Shown: piece after piece, positions 23,801-36,552 of the stretch
How positions within the stretch are numbered: the first letter of the stretch is position 1
How the letters are laid out: each line of letters starts with the position of its first letter
Source: Cylindrotheca closterium
Taxonomy: Eukaryota > Bacillariophyta > Bacillariophyceae > Bacillariales > Bacillariaceae
Length of the DNA: 64,000 nucleotides
Assembly (NCBI GenBank): GCA_933822405.4
Contig: CAKOGP040002236.1
Span: forward strand, 1 to 64,000
Reading direction: 5' to 3'
Translations under genes and position numbers: made by a program
The notes under the pieces: model-generated
The model's database searches: none
Told to the model about the DNA's origin: nothing
What the model saw: the letters and a program-made list of their open reading frames with translations, nothing else

Positions 23801-26800
23801 CCCAATGCCTGTTAAGGTCATTGATTAGCCCCAGCAAAACCACAGTCACAAAACAACATAGCTGAATGAACTTACTAGTGTCCAATCCCAACGATTGGTC
23901 TTTTTCTTTCACTACTGATTTCCTCTTTGATTTACGCTTGCGCTTCTCTCGTTGGCTGAACTGTGCATCTTTTATTTCTGCGAGCTTCCCACGCCCCCTC
24001 TTGTCTGGTGAATCAGACATCGCAGTTAGTGTTTTACCAATCTGCTTTGTCCCTTGGATTGCAGCTTTTCCGATCGCTCTGAACCTTACTCCTTGCTCTA
24101 AAAGAAGCATTAGAACAAGCGAACAATCAAATTGGACTCAGGAGATCATCTACTCACCTTTCTCTCCACCCAACGGAGAATCGACGCCATGGTGGACAAG
24201 CGCCCCTTCGCCGACAGGTGTTCTGCAAAATCCGAGATTGACAAGAAGCAAGAGAGGGGAATCTAATCCCACCGAGTGCACTGCGATTTGCTGACCAGGT
24301 TCCAAATCTGCAAACCAAAGAACTGTACGATTGATGGCATGCATCAGCTCAAAGCGACCACCTTCTGGAAGGAGATTGACTACCACGATAGGCGCATGAA
24401 TGGAAAGTGTGTAGGCGACTGGAGAATGAATCATCTCTTTGTTTGCTTGTTTTCCGGCCCAGCCTTGCACTGTGGGGTCTCGCCCGTACAAGGTATCTTC
24501 GACAGAAAGATTTGGTTCATGCTTGACCAGCGGGCTCCGGCCAACTTCAAGAGCATAGCAGAATGGGGCACTCACCTCACCGCTAGAAAGTCGAGTAGAA
24601 CAAGAAACCTGAATTCCCGTTTTTGCATCATCACCAATAACATCTTGACCGGATCCGTTCTTGAAGACGAGTGCTGACTCATGGACAATTCGTGCAAGTT
24701 GCACTGGCCGAGAGCAGAAGCTTGAATGAATTTCGTTTCCTTTTGCACTTGCATCATTTCTTCTGACAAACTCCCAACAGGAAATATTTGCATCTCGCGT
24801 TTCGGGGCAAATCCAAAAACAACCCAAATGGCTTCCTGTCAACTGCAGTGACTTCTCCAGCAACAGCGTTGGTATTGGAAGAGACTCTCCTGGTTCCAGG
24901 GAAAGTATGTCTTCTCCTCCGATTAGAGTCTCCTTGCCAAACGAGTTTTTCACTTTTTCCGAAGAATCATGATCGGAACCAAGTAACGTCTCCGTCCTCT
25001 CAATCGGCTGATACCTTGGGTCTGGATGAAACACGAGCTTAACGGGGTGATTTGTTGTGTTTCGGATTTCAAATGGGCTTCGAACAGTTACTAATCTCCC
25101 CCCATTGTCGAATCCGACCTCTGTTAGAATCATCAGAGCATTTCGAAGCCGCCAATCTCGTGTGATCTTGAGCTGGATCTTTTCGGATCTTGGTGAGAGT
25201 GCTTGAAACTTTCTTCCAAAAGAGTCAACCCTCACACCTTGCAGCCATCGAAATCCAGGAACCTGGATATCAATCGCCTGGTTCAAAGAACCTTCATTTT
25301 GGTTGTTGCTTTGCGAGTTCTTAAATCCTGGATATGCCACTTCTTGTATGGTGAGGTTCTTGATAACTGAAATTGTAGCTGCGAATGTGAGTCCAACTGA
25401 AGCAGCCTGATTCAAGTAGGTCAATATGGCAGGTTTATCTGAGAGGTTCTCTAGTGTGGTGTCTGACTGCTGATGGATCCTTATCCTCTGACCGCTCATA
25501 TTGCATAGTGAGAAAGCAACGCGGTCGTCTCCTTTTAAGGGTCGCGGTGTCTCATGAACAACGGACAGCTTTTTTCCAGCTAGAAAAATAATCTCATCAT
25601 GCGCCATGGCACCTGCAAATGCCTTCGTTGTGTGTACCATGGACATTGAAACCCGCTTCGATTCTCTGCTTTGTTTTGTCTTTGGAGAGAAAGTCTCGCG
25701 TATTAGTGTCGAAAATGAAGCCACAGTATCTCCGAGTACTTGGAGAACGGCACCCGTGAGGTTCAGATGAAATGGACTGTCGGCATCAATAGAAACTCCG
25801 TGACCCCGCTCCTGGGATCGTTCGTAGAGAACAAGGCATTGAAATGGTTCTAACAATGGTTCCCAGCTTCTTGTGAGTCCCAACTTGAAGTAGTCCGCCC
25901 AAAAGCTGCAGTCTGCCACAACATGAAGATCATCAGGAGGGGGGTCCTTTAGTCCATAGTCATCTCCAGCATCTGGACTTGGTTTGTTAGCGAATTGAGT
26001 GGCGGTCACTGATACAGAAGATATAGATAGAACCGCCACTGGAAGTTGGGCACCCAACACAGGGTCGAGTGCAAAGACCCGAACGTCTTTGATAGTAGCA
26101 GATACTGAGAAAGTTTGGGGTCCAAGCTCTTCCTCTTCCGTCACGAAGTCTAGGTTTACTTTTGACGGCCCCGTAAAGAAGTTGACAAGCGTACTTGATA
26201 CAGTTGGTATGACCTCAATTATGGCAGTCAGTTCGCACACTCTTGGGCCCAAGCTACGCTTAATCGGCTTGTATGGGGTGCAGACGGTTGGTGGCGACAA
26301 TATTGTTGGTGGTACCTCGAGTTCTTCACCAGTGATCTTCAGTGATGGAATTCCATCCCCAGCGTAGGGTATCAATACCGAACAGTCAGTATGATTGCCT
26401 GCATTATTGTAATCGTATCGCAAACCAAACGATAGCCCTTCAACGATGGGCTGAGAAGACATGGTCCCTCGTACATCCTTCTGGCGATACATCTCTGGTT
26501 CTTGGAACTCGTTCACAAAAAACAAATTGAGATCAGTGGACGCCACTTCCTGCGAAGAAAAGCCCTGCAGTGACTTAAATCGGTACCACAAGCCGCTTCG
26601 ACTATGAAGACGGAGGCTCGGAGCTTGGGGATCCCGGTAGTCACTTGGTAGGCATAGGACTGGTCGCCGAAGCCAGAGGCGAACGTCGATGTTTCGGCCA
26701 ACTTGATCCACGACAGTCGTTGCATCTTTCCCGTTTGCTTTCCTGATACTATTCTTCAATCTATGAGCCCACTTCAAGCAATAAAAAGCAGGGTTGCCAA

Positions 26801-29800
26801 ACACGCTGTTGGTATAATAGCTCTTGAAGTATTCCAAAAGCACCCACAACCAAGACAAATCGTGCATTATCCCGTTGATATCTTGCAAACCGACATTGAT
26901 CAAGCTCCAACCAGGCGTCATGAAGACGGTAAACATAACGGGCACCTGGAGATCCGAGGAAAAATTCCGAATATCATCTCGCAACCCCCAACGGAGATCC
27001 GCCCACGCAGGCGACGTAGCTTTGCTGTTGCCACTAGGATGGTTGTTCATGACATTCCGAAAAACCTTTTGACGCCTCTCGTCGATGAGCTGAATCGATG
27101 ACGCACCCACGGCAATCCTCTTCACATTCAAGTTATCGTTCATTATATGGATAGCAGCGTCGTCTAATGTGAGAATCATGCCTTCCCTGTCCTCAATGTT
27201 ACAACCGGGATTCTTGAAGTAGAGGAAACAAGTTGGATCAAGTTTGTATCTACCTGGACTGTCGTAGGTGCACCGAATAGAGACTCTCTTGAAGAGACAA
27301 CATATTTCCGAACGAACAGACGAATGATCTTCAAGGAAGCCAATGAAAGCATCTGTCCCATATCGTGGAAAGGACTCAGGAATCGACGGTGGCGAAGCAA
27401 AAGCTTCAATTTCCTCGGCAGTGAAGGGGAACATGGTAGGCATTTCTTGCATATTTGAATCCCAAATGGAAATGAGAAGGCACAGCTGTGATAACCGGGC
27501 GTCGAGAGCAAATGGGAGAGGGCTGTCGCGGTTTGAAATGAGTAGACGCAGATGTGGTGCATAATCAGCAAGAACCTCCACATTCAATGGATTTGTGCTT
27601 ATCTGTTCCCATCGTTGCTCGCACAACTCCGCCTCAAGGAACGTGTCTCCATCTATTGAGTCTTTCCGCCGGTAGACTAATTTCCCGGCTTCGGCCCTTT
27701 CATCTACTTCGTGAACATACCGAAATAGGGGATCTTCTACACGCTCCCGTTCTTCGTTGGACTCAGCAATCGCAGTAAAGGCTCGAACTCCGTTTAAATT
27801 GATCGAGGTACGACGGATCGAATTCGCGTGGCTTCGATCCCCTGGCTCGTTGACATGGTGCCAAGGTTCATCAAAATCATTAGAAGTGTTGTTGCCTCCT
27901 TGAGCGTGGGTAGGGTACCCATTTCGCGGGTTTGCGTCAAATGAAGACACTGCTGTGGGCATCAAAAATGTCTCCTCGACACTGGATAACTCAACTGCCC
28001 CCTTGCTTACTTCAAACGCAACCATGTCACTACAAGCACTTGACCTTGGACATATTATTGAGGTGTCATTGACTTTCACCAAAACGGAGAGAGGCCGCTT
28101 TTGATTCGTCTCATCTTCGTCTCTATCCTCGAGAATCTTTGCCTTCAAACGCCCAAGGCCGTACTTTTCATGTCCAACAAAGTGCAGCATCTCATAGATG
28201 AAGTTTCTAAGAACGTAGAGTCGAAATGCCGAGAACTCGATTTCCAGCTGGTCACCAACCCTTTGCGTACTTGAGTTCGCCAAGTACCGTACCTGAAACG
28301 GAATATCTCCACCATCACCATGTATCAGCGACCCCAAAACGTCAGGGTAGAATTGGCCCTCTGGAGAGAGATTCTGGAGTACAAATGAGTGGGAAAGAAC
28401 GACCCAAGTCGGTAATGGGTGAATAGGCAGAGGCCGCAAGGCCTCCTCGTTCTTGAACGTGATATCTTCAATGCTGATTCGACAAAAAGGTACCAGCTCA
28501 TCATTTGTAAAGAGGATCGAGAGGCAAGAGGCAACAACTACTGTTGATTGCTCGAATTTTGTATCCTGGTGTGCAATTGATGAGTCATCCTTTCCCCTCC
28601 TACCTGCATTGACAGAAGACGATTTCTTGCTTTTACCAAGCTTTGAAATCTCATCATAAACGTCTTCGAGTATAGTAGATGAGAAGAGAAACTCTAGCTC
28701 ACCCATTTCGACATCATCCAATCTTGCACGCTCTCGGAAGAAGAGGTCACCATTGGCTCCTTTATCCGACCCAAGGACACTGATTGGCAGTCCACCGCTT
28801 CCAAAGCCATAACTCTTGTCGAAATCAAACCTTGAAAAGCTGATGCAATCTCCTGTATTCTTATCTTCTTCTTCGTCCTGATCAATTTCATTTGAATTGC
28901 TTTCCTCGTTGCTGCAAGGTACCAACGTCAAGATTTCGATTCCTGCTCTGTTTGCGACGACCATAGACGTGATGATAAAAGTCAAATGCTGATCATAAAA
29001 GAGCTTCACAAGCGAGAGACGGATTCCCATCGGGAGATCGATTGATAGCACCGTGCTGCTATCGTCCTCGTCACGTTGGTATTCCTCCAACAACGGCGAG
29101 AACATAGTCACCGTTTTTTCTACTGCATCTGTGAATGAAGAAAGCGTTAGCATACTAGTGTTGTGGCATTTTGCAATCTGCCACCAAATAGGAAGGAATA
29201 GTCGCATTCTTTACTTACCTGATATGGTCATTTCAACAATACCCGTCGACTCCGCAGAATCGTCGTCTGATTCAGTAATATCATTAGACGACAAAGACTG
29301 TTGATCATTACTCGCTGCAATCAGTTTCTGGGATTCAATCTCAGAGTTTTCTGATTCTGCTAGGCCAATACCACCAGTCACAGGCAAGGTACCTCCTGTC
29401 AAAGGGGCGAGCGATCCCGACTCTCTTCTGAGACTCGTTGAAATGTGAACGAGTGCCTCATCATGAGCTTGCCTCATCTGAGCCACATCATCTAGAAAGT
29501 TCAGACGCGCCGAGTTTGTGCATCCCCACGCTTCATCGTCGCTGAAACCTAAACCAACTAAACGGCCGATACAAACTTGCATCGCAGACGACAAGGCTTC
29601 CTCATTTGGGAGGTCAAAATCAAAACAAGCACCAACAGAAAGAAAATCTGATAGCGCCGCTTCCATTACCAACTCTTTTGCCTTCACTGATAGTTGTTCT
29701 CTTTGCATCCCATCACGTACCAAATCAAACTTTATTTGCTCGCAAGACAGATCTATTGAGTGTAAGATTCGATTTGAGAGAATTTCGATCCGTGGTGGAT

Positions 29801-32800
29801 CAGGATCGCGTGCGGCGGCCACTCCAGGATTCGAGAGGTTTGTGTCACCAATCGTTGAAAACGCACTAGACAGAAGAGACAACCTTTTCTCGGATAACAA
29901 GACGTGTAGAGGCGAAATCTCGACTACGACTTTGTGCTTCGGAGATTCCGTCTCAAGAAGTGGCATACCATTTGCAGTCAAAAGAATCTCAGTATCGATA
30001 GGCATCTCGCACAGGTTATACGAAACCTCTGTTCCAGTCATGAGATAAAAGTCTATCCCAGATATGCTTGCGACCTGTGTGGGGGAGGGGTGCTGTGAGA
30101 TCGGTAGGTCAATGCTGTCACCAACCATCTAAAAAGTAATTACCCAATGATTACATTCAAAGGAGTCATGCAAAGCTGTCAATCCCACAATGTTTATCAT
30201 CTCAAGATTTTTTAGCGTCGAAATCTTGTTCTTGAACCCACTCGCAACGCTGTTCCCAGCAAATCCGTGGTCTTCTTGAGCACACATCTCTTCCACAACG
30301 CGACCAGTGTAGAGCTCTACTGTATCCACAACAAACGTGAGTCTCGAATCTTTATCTTCTTGTATTTGTCGATGTGAAGATGCCGAGAAGCGCGACGAGC
30401 TTGACGTTGAGCTAGATGAACCAACTTCAGATGGAGCAGCAAAGGGGAGATTAACTTCCATCCCATGCATTCTCAGCGCGATACTGATGTTTGCTCCAAA
30501 CCTCGATGACGCTGCAATTTTTCGAAGCATCAACTTTCTTGCAACATCTCTCGAAGACACAGGAACAAGCTTGCTGGGATATGCGACCTTGGATTTCGAA
30601 CTAAACAACAGAATTCTTTCAACTGGGCTGAGGTGAATGTTTGCCTTCACTTTTGCAATATCACAACTTGTAGCACTCAATCCTTCGTCAAGATTTACAA
30701 CCAAAGATACAGCACGATCAGTAGCCCTTGTCCTAGCCAGAAGATTTTCGGACATGAAGGCATCAGAAGGAGTTCGATAGTCATCCAACATATCCTTTTG
30801 TCGTTTTCGCAGTGGTTTCGTCGAAGAAATATTTACTTCCGATACCGGAGCGCTGACTTCTGATCCAATCGAGAATAGCACTGATTCGTTTCCATCAACG
30901 ATGTCAATTTCACCGATATACATTCTAAATTGTGATGCAGCCCCACTGATTCCTCTCAGGGAACATCCCAGCTGAGATACTGTGAGTCGCGTGACAACAT
31001 TATCAGGGCGTCCAAACGTTAGAAAGTCCGTTGAGGATAATCTAGCCTGAACATCATCTTCGTCCCCTTCCTGAAGTATGGTTCCTATTGATCCCTCTTC
31101 AAAAAAGTTCTGATCATCCGTCAAGACAGAGAGATCCGATACTTGGTCACTCGAAGATTCATCATCGAGAAACTCTGCAGTATCGAGTTGTATTCCTTTT
31201 CGGAAATGGCTTCCACTCCCCCCCAAATCATCCAGTGGTTCGAACATAAAGTTGTCTTCAACCACCATAAAATCTATGCACTTCACCTGAAGTGAAACTG
31301 CAAGTCTCATACGGGAATCGCCATTTCTCACGTGCCCAGCAACATTGCCCGTTACTGTTTGCCGCGGATGTACACTGTCCCTTCCTCTCGTTGTTATCGT
31401 TCTAGGTCCAGCTCGTGAATCTCTTCTGTTCTCCCCAGAGGAATAGAAGTTACCAGCCTGAAATGCATTGCCAAAACTACGGCTTCCTCCTACGCTATTA
31501 CCGTCTGCAGCGTATGAGCCAGGATAGTAGATTCCAGAACTATGACGAGCGCCATCGCTCATGTTCCCCCCTGTTGCATACGATTCCTCCGTTGTAGCTT
31601 TCCTCGTTACAAGGCTTTCCAACCGATCCTTTTGCTTATGTTCGTATCTATTCCGAAGCAAATCCATTAAAGTCGACCCACCAGAATCCTGATTCCCCCG
31701 TTCCAAACCCTTCTTTTTCCTGTTTTCCTCGTAATTGTTTGCTAGATTCGCCCGAAAGTTTGGAATACTAGTGCAAGTTTCTAATACTGTTGCTGGCATT
31801 TTGGAGATACCCTTGACATGCAACGACCGAGCAATTGATCGATACAGCAGAATCTGTTCAAGCGGCAGCTCGTCTTCGATCTGCAAAAGCTTTTCCTCAC
31901 GATCCTCTTCAAACGGCCAAACCTCACTTTGCCAACCTTTGTCAAGTTTTGTGGAAATATAAAGGTTGATGTACTCTTGTCGTCTGTATCTTTGACGCTC
32001 CCAGTCAAAGGAGACATACATTTCCAAAAAATTTCGCCGTCGATGCTTCTTCTCCCTGATCTCCCAAAGTACTGCGCTTGATGCGTATTTCCACCACTGC
32101 CTTGTAACAATAGACCTGGGTGATAATACTGGAGCGTTGCTGACCTCTACTTTCACCGCATTTTTCTCTTTGATCTTGTCCTCGCCCTTTGGCCGAAGTG
32201 ACGTCAATTGGGAAAGAGAAAGCAACGAACTCAACTTTGATTGTGCTGATGTTTTCTTCTTTTGATCGACCTCCTCGTACTCGACACGCAAGTCTCGTGG
32301 CATTGCTGCTGTAGTATACAAATCCCGCACCGACCTGATTGCTGTCTTTGGGCGACCATTTTGTGCTCTCTGTACCGTTGCAGCAAAATAAGAGAGCAAC
32401 TCGAAATGGCGATTCGAGAAGATCACCCGGACATCTTCAAAGACTACTCGACAGTCTATCTTTGGTACGGGTTGTATTGGCCTCTCAGCAATCACTGATG
32501 GTGACTCCAAGACACTCCTGACATCACGACCAGTCGTTCCCAGCGATACACCTGACCTGATTGACTTTGCTGAAGAAAACCGATTTGATTGCGCAAACTT
32601 CGAGGTATCTTGAGAGTAACGGCTGTTTACATGCAAGGATTGCACCCCGAGATCATTCGGTTCGTCAGATGACTTCGTCCGTCTACTTTGGAGCACTCGA
32701 CGACGTCCGGTGGGTGTTGCAGAACCTGTTGCGCTAGCTGTCCGTCGTAGGCTGGCTTGTCGTGAAGGAGACAGAGACCCTGAACTCAGGTTTCGTCTTA

Positions 32801-34040
32801 CTTCTCTCTTCGGTGATTCTTTTTTCAAATTGTCAAGAGAGTTGGTTCGCTTCAGTGTTGGCGGGGCGCGTTCTCTCTTTCCACGACGTTGCTTTGTCGA
32901 TGCCGTGCTGTCGGTGCTCGCCACAGTTGTATTGGTTCCTAGACTATGCGTTTCGGCCGAACGTTTCTTCCTTCTCTCCGGAGGGAGTGGGTAGAAGAAC
33001 GAATACGAAAGACCGAGGTCGCCTGGTTGGAGTATGTAGTCATCCGCTGCAACAGAAGACGAAAATTGCAACGTTTTGGGAACCTTGGCCATAGATACGG
33101 CTTTTCGGACAAATAACCCCAAACCTTCCAATTTGATTTTCTTGTCAACATGTTCTCCATCATCGTACCCGCTTTCGTAGACAAAGTTCTCTGGGGGCTT
33201 CATTTCCGCCGAATAATCTGCAGTTTGTTCTGAAGTCGAATTCTCTTCTGGGGTCACTTCTACCTTGACACCATCTGTTCCGGCCTTGATTTCAATTGAT
33301 TGAATGATACATCCAACTTCGACTCCGTCTTGAACTACGACGACCCTGATTTTCTTTATGGAGCCCTGGAGGCCGGCATAAAAGCGCCAAAAGAAATCTG
33401 ATGTCGCATTTTTCATCCAGCTTTCAATCCTCCCAACTTCATTCCCTGATTTCCTCAATTCTTTTGCCTTGGCCTCTTCAGCCTTCGTAACTTCCCTTTC
33501 GATCAGATTCTTTCGATATACGTTGTTAAGATAGAGTGACATGGGCATTCCTTTCATGTGCCGGCGTTCAGCTTCATTCAGCCGCCTTTGTTTCGCATCT
33601 CGATAACTCTTGGAAACCTTTGGTTTGTCAGAAGCACCTGAGGGTTCGTAGTTTGCTTCTTTCCTTTTGGAGCCAGTACTCTTTTCAACCTTCACATCTT
33701 CCCTGTTTTCGTATGCTAGAACAATTGACACATCACTAATTTCCATTTGTACATCTCCTTGGCCCCAAACGAGTCTTTTCCAAGGAATTCGTATCCGCAT
33801 ATGTCCCACAGTTCCTGAAACAAGTTTCATGTGAAGCGGAGCTTTTGTGAATGGATCGTTATGCGGCTTGTTGGCTGCTATGTTCAAAAGAGGATAGATC
33901 GCATCTTCTCGCAAATTGACGTTTGACAGTGACAAATCCCCAGACCAAATGCCAAGTTCGAGTTGAGCTGGATCAAATTCCAAGAATTTGGATAAGATCG
34001 CAGTCACCTTTTGTGATGGATTGTAAACATAGTTACTCAT
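14813..34040 (-). CDS. VPS13: Giant VPS13-family bridge-like lipid transfer protein
   Basis: Seven exons: 34040-30144, 30074-29219, 29128-24158, 24097-23876, 23808-23139, 23054-17947 and 17880-14813. Introns are 60-90 nt and all joins keep frame, giving about 6263 residues; the acceptor before 23054 could instead lie 9 nt later. The start is the ATG at 34040, since the frame upstream has only GTG. The chorein N-terminal domain (residues 1-115, with LELGIWSGDLSLSNVNL) seeds a long lipid-conducting beta groove. Later come SHR-BD/VAB-type repeats (around exons 3-6), a PDZ-like fold at about 3752-3820 (HVGDELLRVDGVSV), a C2 domain near 4185-4320, and a VPS13 C-terminal segment in exon 7 (GNPTTIISSFVSGVRDLVVVPATAIM reduced here to FVSGVRDLVVVPA), followed by a PH-like stretch and a coiled coil. 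Such proteins move bulk phospholipid at membrane contact sites. It is about twice the size of yeast Vps13. Family is certain; the organelle pair it links is unknown. Confidence 0.9.
15811..15882 (-). repeat. 36-bp tandem duplication in the VPS13 last exon
   Basis: Two copies of a 36-bp unit lie at 15811-15846 and 15847-15882 and differ at a few positions. They encode the repeated peptide pair TEVALISRGDSK / TELALISRG in a low-complexity linker. The unit is a multiple of three, so the frame is kept. Confidence 0.85.
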
Positions 34041-34414
34041 TTCAAAAGGGGCTTCAGGCACAAATTATGCGTTATCTATTTGACGGAATGCTCTTTTAAT
34101 TGTGCAGATGTCATTCGCTTTCATCCGCTAATTCGTGGTGCAACAGGACAATGGTGACTGTTTTTGTTGTTGTTGTTGTTGTTGTTGTGGCTACGATGTC
34201 AAGAGCAACAATTTTCGTTCAATATATACGAGTATAAAAAAAATATATAAAACAAAAGCTAAAGGATTTTAGTAGTTTCAGTTCCGCGAGCAGGCCGGCG
34301 TGTTTTTGTGCATCCGCACTCAGCACTCTTTTTAATTTCCCACTACCGGTACCTACAACCTACAAATATTAATAATACCTGCGGTACAACAGTACAACTC
34401 GAAACTATCATTGG
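34041..34414. promoter_or_regulatory. Divergent promoter between VPS13 and S28 peptidase genes
   Basis: A 374-bp head-to-head intergenic stretch. It holds a (TTG)n microsatellite at 34165-34188, an AT-rich segment with TATATA runs near 34220-34250, and an ACCGGTACC palindrome near 34345. Core promoter elements cannot be fixed from sequence alone. Confidence 0.5.
34165..34188. repeat. (TTG)8 microsatellite
   Basis: A perfect run of TTG triplets lies about 125 nt upstream of the VPS13 start codon. Confidence 0.9.
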
Positions 34415-36217
34415 ATGATCCGAACAGCCATCCACCTACTTGTACCCTGGGCAATCTTACTGCAACTATTTGGAACTGTTCATGCAACTGTCAGTAGTGA
34501 TTATAGATACACGTACCTGAATGTTCTTCGGAAAACTCATCTGGACCACGTTGACAGTCATGACAAAAACGATGTGGAAGAAACCTTCCTAAATCAACGA
34601 CTGGATCATTTCGATCGCACAAACAGGGCCACGTTCGAACAAAGGTATTTCTCGACGGATCGATATGTCCTTGAAAACCCATCGAAAAATGTCAACTTCT
34701 TGTGCGTGGGAGGCGAAGGACCTGGGTTCGACAAGAGTGTATTGATAGATTCGGTTCACTGTACAGGGGATATGCTGGAGCTGGCGCAAATCATGTCCAA
34801 AAAGCATGGCGTTAGCGTCCAGGTATATGCCCTTGAACATAGGTACTACGGGAAATCATACCCTTCTTTCTCAGACTCTCCTGTCACTATTCAAAATCTC
34901 AAGTACTTGAGTTCGCGGCAGGCGTTGGAAGATTTGGCCCATTTCGTTCATCACATCAACGACAAACAAGGTAGAGAGACCCGTTGGGTCACGTTTGGAG
35001 GTTCTTATCCTGGAGTCCTGGCTGCATATGCACGCTTTAAATATCCTCACATGATATTCGCGGGTGTCTCTTCTTCTGCCCCCGTGAAGATCGTCGTTGA
35101 CTTCCCCGATTATTATCATGTGGTGGGAAAAGACTTGAGGTATTCAAAAGTTGGCGGCTCGCCTTCCTGCTACGATATTGTGAAAAAAGGACACGAACAA
35201 GCCACTCAGCTTGTCGACCATGAAAAATTTGCAACGTAGGTCCCGATCGTGGCAATGTTCCCTTGGTCCATATTGAAGTGCAGTTCATAAGAAAATACGA
35301 TTTCCCCTATGTCTCACAACCTGTTTTCTGCTCCTTCACTAGCGACTTTATGGTATGCGACGCAAGCAAGCTCAAAGAAAGGCGGAACCAAGAGATATTG
35401 CTGTAAGTATTTTTTTAGCTTTCGAGGGTGGATGGATGTGCCCCGGTTTCGCATTTGTTCTAAAACTGTTTCAAACTTGGATTGGTATTTATGAAGTGGA
35501 GATGGTCTCATCAACATCCCTTCGCAGTCAAATGACCCCGGATGCACAGATGACCTATGCAACATTCGGCGGTTATGTGACTTTATGGAGGAAATTCATT
35601 CTGCAACCAACCTGACGGAACTTGATGTTTTAGCAACGGTGGCATCAAAACAGCGACGTTCAGACGAATGCCTGGAAGTCGACTGGAACAAGACTCTTGT
35701 GGAACTAAGTAAGCCTGTCGTTACGGGCGAGGGCTGGCGGTCCTGGTTGTGGCAGACTTGCACTGAATTTGGATTTTATCAGACTTGCGAAGATGAGCAG
35801 TGCCCCTACGCCTCATCCTATCATAGAGTAGATATTGATTTGGAGATTTGCAAAGTTGCATTCAACGTGACGGATGTATATGAAAACATTGAAGCTTCAA
35901 TAAATTATTACGGTGGACTGGATGTGAATGGCGGTTCCCGAGTCTTGTTTATAAACGGCGATGTAGACCCCTGGTCCGCTTTAGGATTGCTGAATTCTAC
36001 CGATCACGAGTTACCAGCGATTGTAGTCCCAGGAGCAAGTCACCATGCGTGGACACACTCAAAACAGGCGACAGATTCGACGGAAATTCAACATGCAAGG
36101 GCAATGATTTATGCCACTGTCACTGGGTGGCTCACCGATGAGCGCTCTACCGAAGGTAAACGAGTAGTTGGCACTGTTGGTTCTCTACGAATGAACAATG
36201 TTGTCTCGAGCACCTAA
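34415..36217 (+). CDS. Serine carboxypeptidase S28 family (prolylcarboxypeptidase-like)
   Basis: Exons 34415-35235, 35343-35402 and 35497-36217, with introns of 107 and 94 nt; about 533 residues. A hydrophobic signal peptide covers roughly residues 1-25, so the enzyme is probably vacuolar/lysosomal or secreted. S28 hallmarks follow: NQRLDHFD near 60, the oxyanion region GGEGPG, ALEHRYYGKS, the nucleophile in GGSYPG (S197), the aspartate in NGDVDPWSAL (about D451), and the histidine in PGASHHAW (about 476-477). The family removes residues after proline from peptide ends. The join between exons 2 and 3 was chosen because it restores the family segment NIPSQSNDPGC...CNIRRLC in frame. Substrate preference (carboxypeptidase or dipeptidyl-peptidase II type) cannot be decided here. 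Confidence 0.88.
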
Positions 36218-36460
36218 AAGCCAAATTCTTACTGTAGTCACTTAAGAAGAGCAGAGTTTCGTTATGGTATTACTCTATTGTCTTGTTCGGTATTACGATC
36301 TGTGCCCCCGGTTCACCGCTTGCGGTGTTCACAAAAGTTTGCGCCAAACCCAACCCTCGCCAAACTCACGTACTCCATCAAGCCAGACCAAAGTAGATGC
36401 TGTGTAGATTTGTGGATATGTGGATATCGGCGTGTCGTCTGGGAAATGGTTCTGCTGATG

Positions 36461-36493
<33 letters not shown>

Positions 36494-36552
36494 CCTCTCT
36501 TTCTCTACCTGGAATTCGATTTCTTGGTAACACACTTCGCAGTTTTGTAGTC
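36218..36552. other. Convergent intergenic region with (GATT)n repeat and decayed RlmN tail
   Basis: This lies between the convergent ends of the S28 gene and the RlmN-like gene. A (GATT)n microsatellite occupies about 36465-36492. On the minus strand, just beyond the RlmN-like stop codon, the same frame continues for about 14 codons with residues that fit the usual RlmN C-terminus, including a Cys codon at 36532-36534. Confidence 0.5.
36465..36492. repeat. (GATT)n microsatellite
   Basis: About seven perfect GATT tetranucleotides in a row in the convergent intergenic region. Confidence 0.9.

Noticed and set aside
30129..30131. In-frame TAG in the VPS13 gene, suggesting two genes, stop read-through or a 15-nt mini-intron
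   Set aside because: A 69-nt intron with good borders (GTAATT ... CCCCCACACAG, 30143-30075) removes the stop and keeps the frame, in line with the other introns.
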